DNA of 64,000 bases from Sulfurovum zhangzhouensis (GTDB taxonomy: Bacteria > Campylobacterota > Campylobacteria > Campylobacterales > Sulfurovaceae): assembly GCF_030347965.1 (NCBI RefSeq), contig NZ_JAQIBD010000001.1:62001-126000 (forward strand), written 5' to 3'. The notes under the pieces were generated by a model. That model was not told the origin of the DNA. It was given only the letters and a program-made list of their open reading frames with translations, and did not search any database. Position numbers and translations under genes: made by a program. Numbering within the stretch: position 1 is the first letter of the stretch; every line of letters begins with the position of its first letter. Shown one piece after another: positions 62,192-64,000 of this stretch.

Positions 62192-63958
62192 TTATATCAT
62201 CGAGCTGAAATAGCTCTCATCTTTGGTCAACAACTCTTTAGGTGTCCCACTGTCAACCACACTGCCATCTTCGAGTACATAAATATACTCTGCACTCTTT
62301 ATCGTACTCAGTCTATGTGCGATCGTGATCACTGTCTTTTCTTGCAAAAACTCTTGTAATGCATCAAAAAGCTTCTCTTCTGTATGTACATCAAGTGCTG
62401 ATGTAGACTCATCAAATATCACTACTCTCGGATCACTCAGTATCATTCGTGCGATGGCCACCCTCTGTCTTTGGCCACCTGAGAGTTTGATACCGTCTTT
62501 TCCAACCAATGTGTCCAGTCCCTTTTCAAGACCGGCCAACACTCCATCAAGTTGTGCTATATGCAGTGCCTTCTTGATCGCCTCGTCACTATAGCTCTTG
62601 CCAAGTGTCAAGTTAAAGCGCATTGTATCATTAAAGAGTTTAGGATGTTGCAAGATTAAGTGGATATTTTCACGGATTGTTGAAAGTTGTAATTTAGTGT
62701 GTGAAATATCACCATAAATGATCTCTCCTTCTTCAAAAGGATAGAAGCCTACAAGAATGTTTGCAAGTGTTGTCTTGCCCGAACCGCTTGCTCCAACTAA
62801 TGCGATCTTGGAAGCTGCAGGAATACTCATATTTATATTTTTTAATATACTTTTGTTTTTATGGTAGCTAAAAGAAAGATTTTTAACCTCTATACCAATG
62901 GTTTTAGATCCTGTAAACGGGTTTTCTTTTTCTTCTACAACCCTCTCTTGCTCCAGTTCAAAGATACTGTTAATACGTTCACAAGCAGCATTAGCCGTTG
63001 AGAGCACATACTGAAAGTTGATGATATCCTGAGTAGGTGTCACCATAACCCAAAGATACGAGAAGATCGCAAGCATCAACCCCACGGAAAGGTCTGAGTA
63101 TGCTACAGCCAGAATACTCACGGCTCTAAAGATCTCATAACCTCCTAAAAATACCAGATAGGAGTACTTGATCGCTACATCACTCTTGTACCCATAAGCA
63201 GTAGCATGATCTTTAAGCTCTTTGGCTTTAACTTCTGTCTTGTTAAAAAAGTAGTTCTCTTTATTGGCTGCACGTATCTGATGAAAAAGTTCCAAAGTCT
63301 CGCTCAATGCATCCTGAAATACGCCGACAGCTCTGTTCTCCTCTTTTTTCAGTTTACCGATGTTCCGTGAGAGTTTAGCAGTAAAGAAAACCACTATAGG
63401 GTTTGTAATGAGGATAAAAAGTGCCAGCTGCCAGTGTATCCAAACTAAAACAACTGCAGAGAAAATCAAAGTAAGTGAAGCGATAATAAGCTTAGAGATG
63501 GTTGTACTGACAAAACTATCTATCGTCTCTACATCAGTCACTAGTTTGGAGGTCACAGCCCCTACTCTCATCATCTCATACTCTTTGAGTGAAACACGTT
63601 TGAGGTGTTTAAGTAGTGATTGTCTCAGCTTGTAGGTCATATCTTTTGAGATAGTGACAAATATCTTGGTCTGCCATACCCCTAAAAGTACACTAAGCAG
63701 ACGAAGTACCAGTATCAAGATCAAGGTAGCTAAAACATACCCTTTGATATCACTTTGCCATAGGTTAGCCTCTATCCAGGCGATATACCCATGAGGCTTA
63801 CCCAATAGAAGTTCATCAACAAGAATGGGGATAAAAAGCGGGATTATAACGATAAGCAGTGTTGCCATCAGGGCAACAACATTGCCCAGAATAAGAGTCT
63901 GTTTATGCTGTAGAAGCTGTTTGATAATACCTTTGATACTACAGCTGTTCTTTTGCAT
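62192..63958 (-). CDS. ABC exporter, permease-ATPase fusion
   Basis: A 588-residue half-transporter. Six membrane helices lie in residues 1-315. The ATPase domain (about 345-588) has Walker A VGASGSGKTTL, signature KLSGGQRQRVAI, Walker B VVIFDES and the H-loop in TIAHRLST. It resembles MsbA-type and peptide exporters; the neighbour uppP suggests an envelope substrate, but nothing proves lipid A. Its ATG overlaps the stop of the upstream gene by one base (TAATG). Confidence 0.9.
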   Translation of the reverse strand: MQKNSCSIKGIIKQLLQHKQTLILGNVVALMATLLIVIIPLFIPILVDELLLGKPHGYIAWIEANLWQSDIKGYVLATLILILVLRLLSVLLGVWQTKIFVTISKDMTYKLRQSLLKHLKRVSLKEYEMMRVGAVTSKLVTDVETIDSFVSTTISKLIIASLTLIFSAVVLVWIHWQLALFILITNPIVVFFTAKLSRNIGKLKKEENRAVGVFQDALSETLELFHQIRAANKENYFFNKTEVKAKELKDHATAYGYKSDVAIKYSYLVFLGGYEIFRAVSILAVAYSDLSVGLMLAIFSYLWVMVTPTQDIINFQYVLSTANAACERINSIFELEQERVVEEKENPFTGSKTIGIEVKNLSFSYHKNKSILKNINMSIPAASKIALVGASGSGKTTLANILVGFYPFEEGEIIYGDISHTKLQLSTIRENIHLILQHPKLFNDTMRFNLTLGKSYSDEAIKKALHIAQLDGVLAGLEKGLDTLVGKDGIKLSGGQRQRVAIARMILSDPRVVIFDESTSALDVHTEEKLFDALQEFLQEKTVITIAHRLSTIKSAEYIYVLEDGSVVDSGTPKELLTKDESYFSSMI

Positions 63959-64000
63959 TAGATAGCGTCTACTACTTTGAGGATCTCTCTAAGATCTTTT
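63958..64000 (-). CDS. C-terminal end of a further gene (cut by window edge)
   Basis: Only the last 13 codons and the stop are visible (KDLREILKVVDAI). The TAA overlaps the exporter ATG by one base, so it is a coupled upstream gene of the same operon. The product cannot be identified from this piece. Confidence 0.6.
   Translation of the reverse strand, partial: KDLREILKVVDAI

Noticed and set aside
1-64000. CRISPR arrays, tRNA or rRNA genes, prophage or insertion sequences
   Set aside because: No periodic repeats, cloverleaf sequences, transposase or phage structural genes were seen on either strand.

Overview
The window is a stretch of bacterial chromosome from a Campylobacterota (Epsilonproteobacteria) organism, most likely Sulfurovum-like. 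The base composition is AT-rich. The block tatD-mltD-rlpA-hisB-kdsC-lptC, the Aer/CetB-like soluble PAS protein, the stand-alone chemoreceptor zinc-binding (CZB) proteins and the biotin-dependent oxaloacetate decarboxylase genes next to pckA all fit that phylum. This placement is from protein resemblance, not from a marker gene. No rRNA, tRNA, CRISPR array, prophage or complete insertion sequence was seen. Gene density is very high, and the only gene-free stretch longer than 300 bases (34351-34869) holds two riboswitches.

Layout. 1-4035 (minus): envelope block tatD, lytic transglycosylase, rlpA, hisB, kdsC, start of lptC. 4230-4448: cold-shock protein. 4477-7485 (minus): UvrD-type helicase and two uncharacterised proteins. 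7725-12575: murA, a CZB protein, truD, a PAS-GGDEF protein with a broken active site, and an EEP-fold nuclease. 12739-15163 (minus): a MotA/ExbB-type proton channel, an OmpA/MotB-type partner and a coupled 57-residue protein. 15317-18426 (minus): an orphan pstS with Pho-box-like repeats, a VWA/DUF2201 protein and an L,D-transpeptidase. 18444-26869 (plus): nhaC, SIMPL protein, metK, a truncated nitrilase, an amino-acid permease, lpxB, queH and a peptidoglycan-binding protein. 27971-33328 (plus): a compact BatA/BatB-C/BatD/MoxR/DUF58 operon. 33478-34764 (minus): a DUF4382 lipoprotein under two tandem GEMM-I (cyclic-di-GMP class I) riboswitches. 34870-36955: 5'-nucleotidase, second CZB protein and divergent PAS protein. 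37014-39884: LemA, DUF2207 and a small protein. 39966-41239: a candidate structured RNA and a PilT-type ATPase. 41290-43863: clpB. 44046-49396 (plus): ctpA, purC, purS, purQ, SH3-like membrane protein, plsC, crcB and a small protein. 49408-54764 (minus): proton antiporter, DEAD-box helicase, CNNM/CorC protein, mgtE and a small membrane protein. 54866-59890 (minus): oadG-oadA-oadB-pckA. 59962-64000 (minus): second DEAD-box helicase, uppP, an ABC exporter and the tail of another gene.

Themes. Envelope biogenesis recurs (KDO, lipid A, peptidoglycan precursors and hydrolases, undecaprenyl phosphate recycling). Second-messenger and redox sensing recurs too: PAS-GGDEF, Aer-like PAS, two CZB proteins and the two riboswitches. 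The most interesting items are the near-identical tandem riboswitches with a terminator overlapping one of them, the 19-bp-stemmed RNA candidate upstream of the PilT-type gene, the stator-like channel pair with a small protein and nuclease downstream, and three genes whose start codon sits at the predicted transcription start (candidate leaderless mRNAs).
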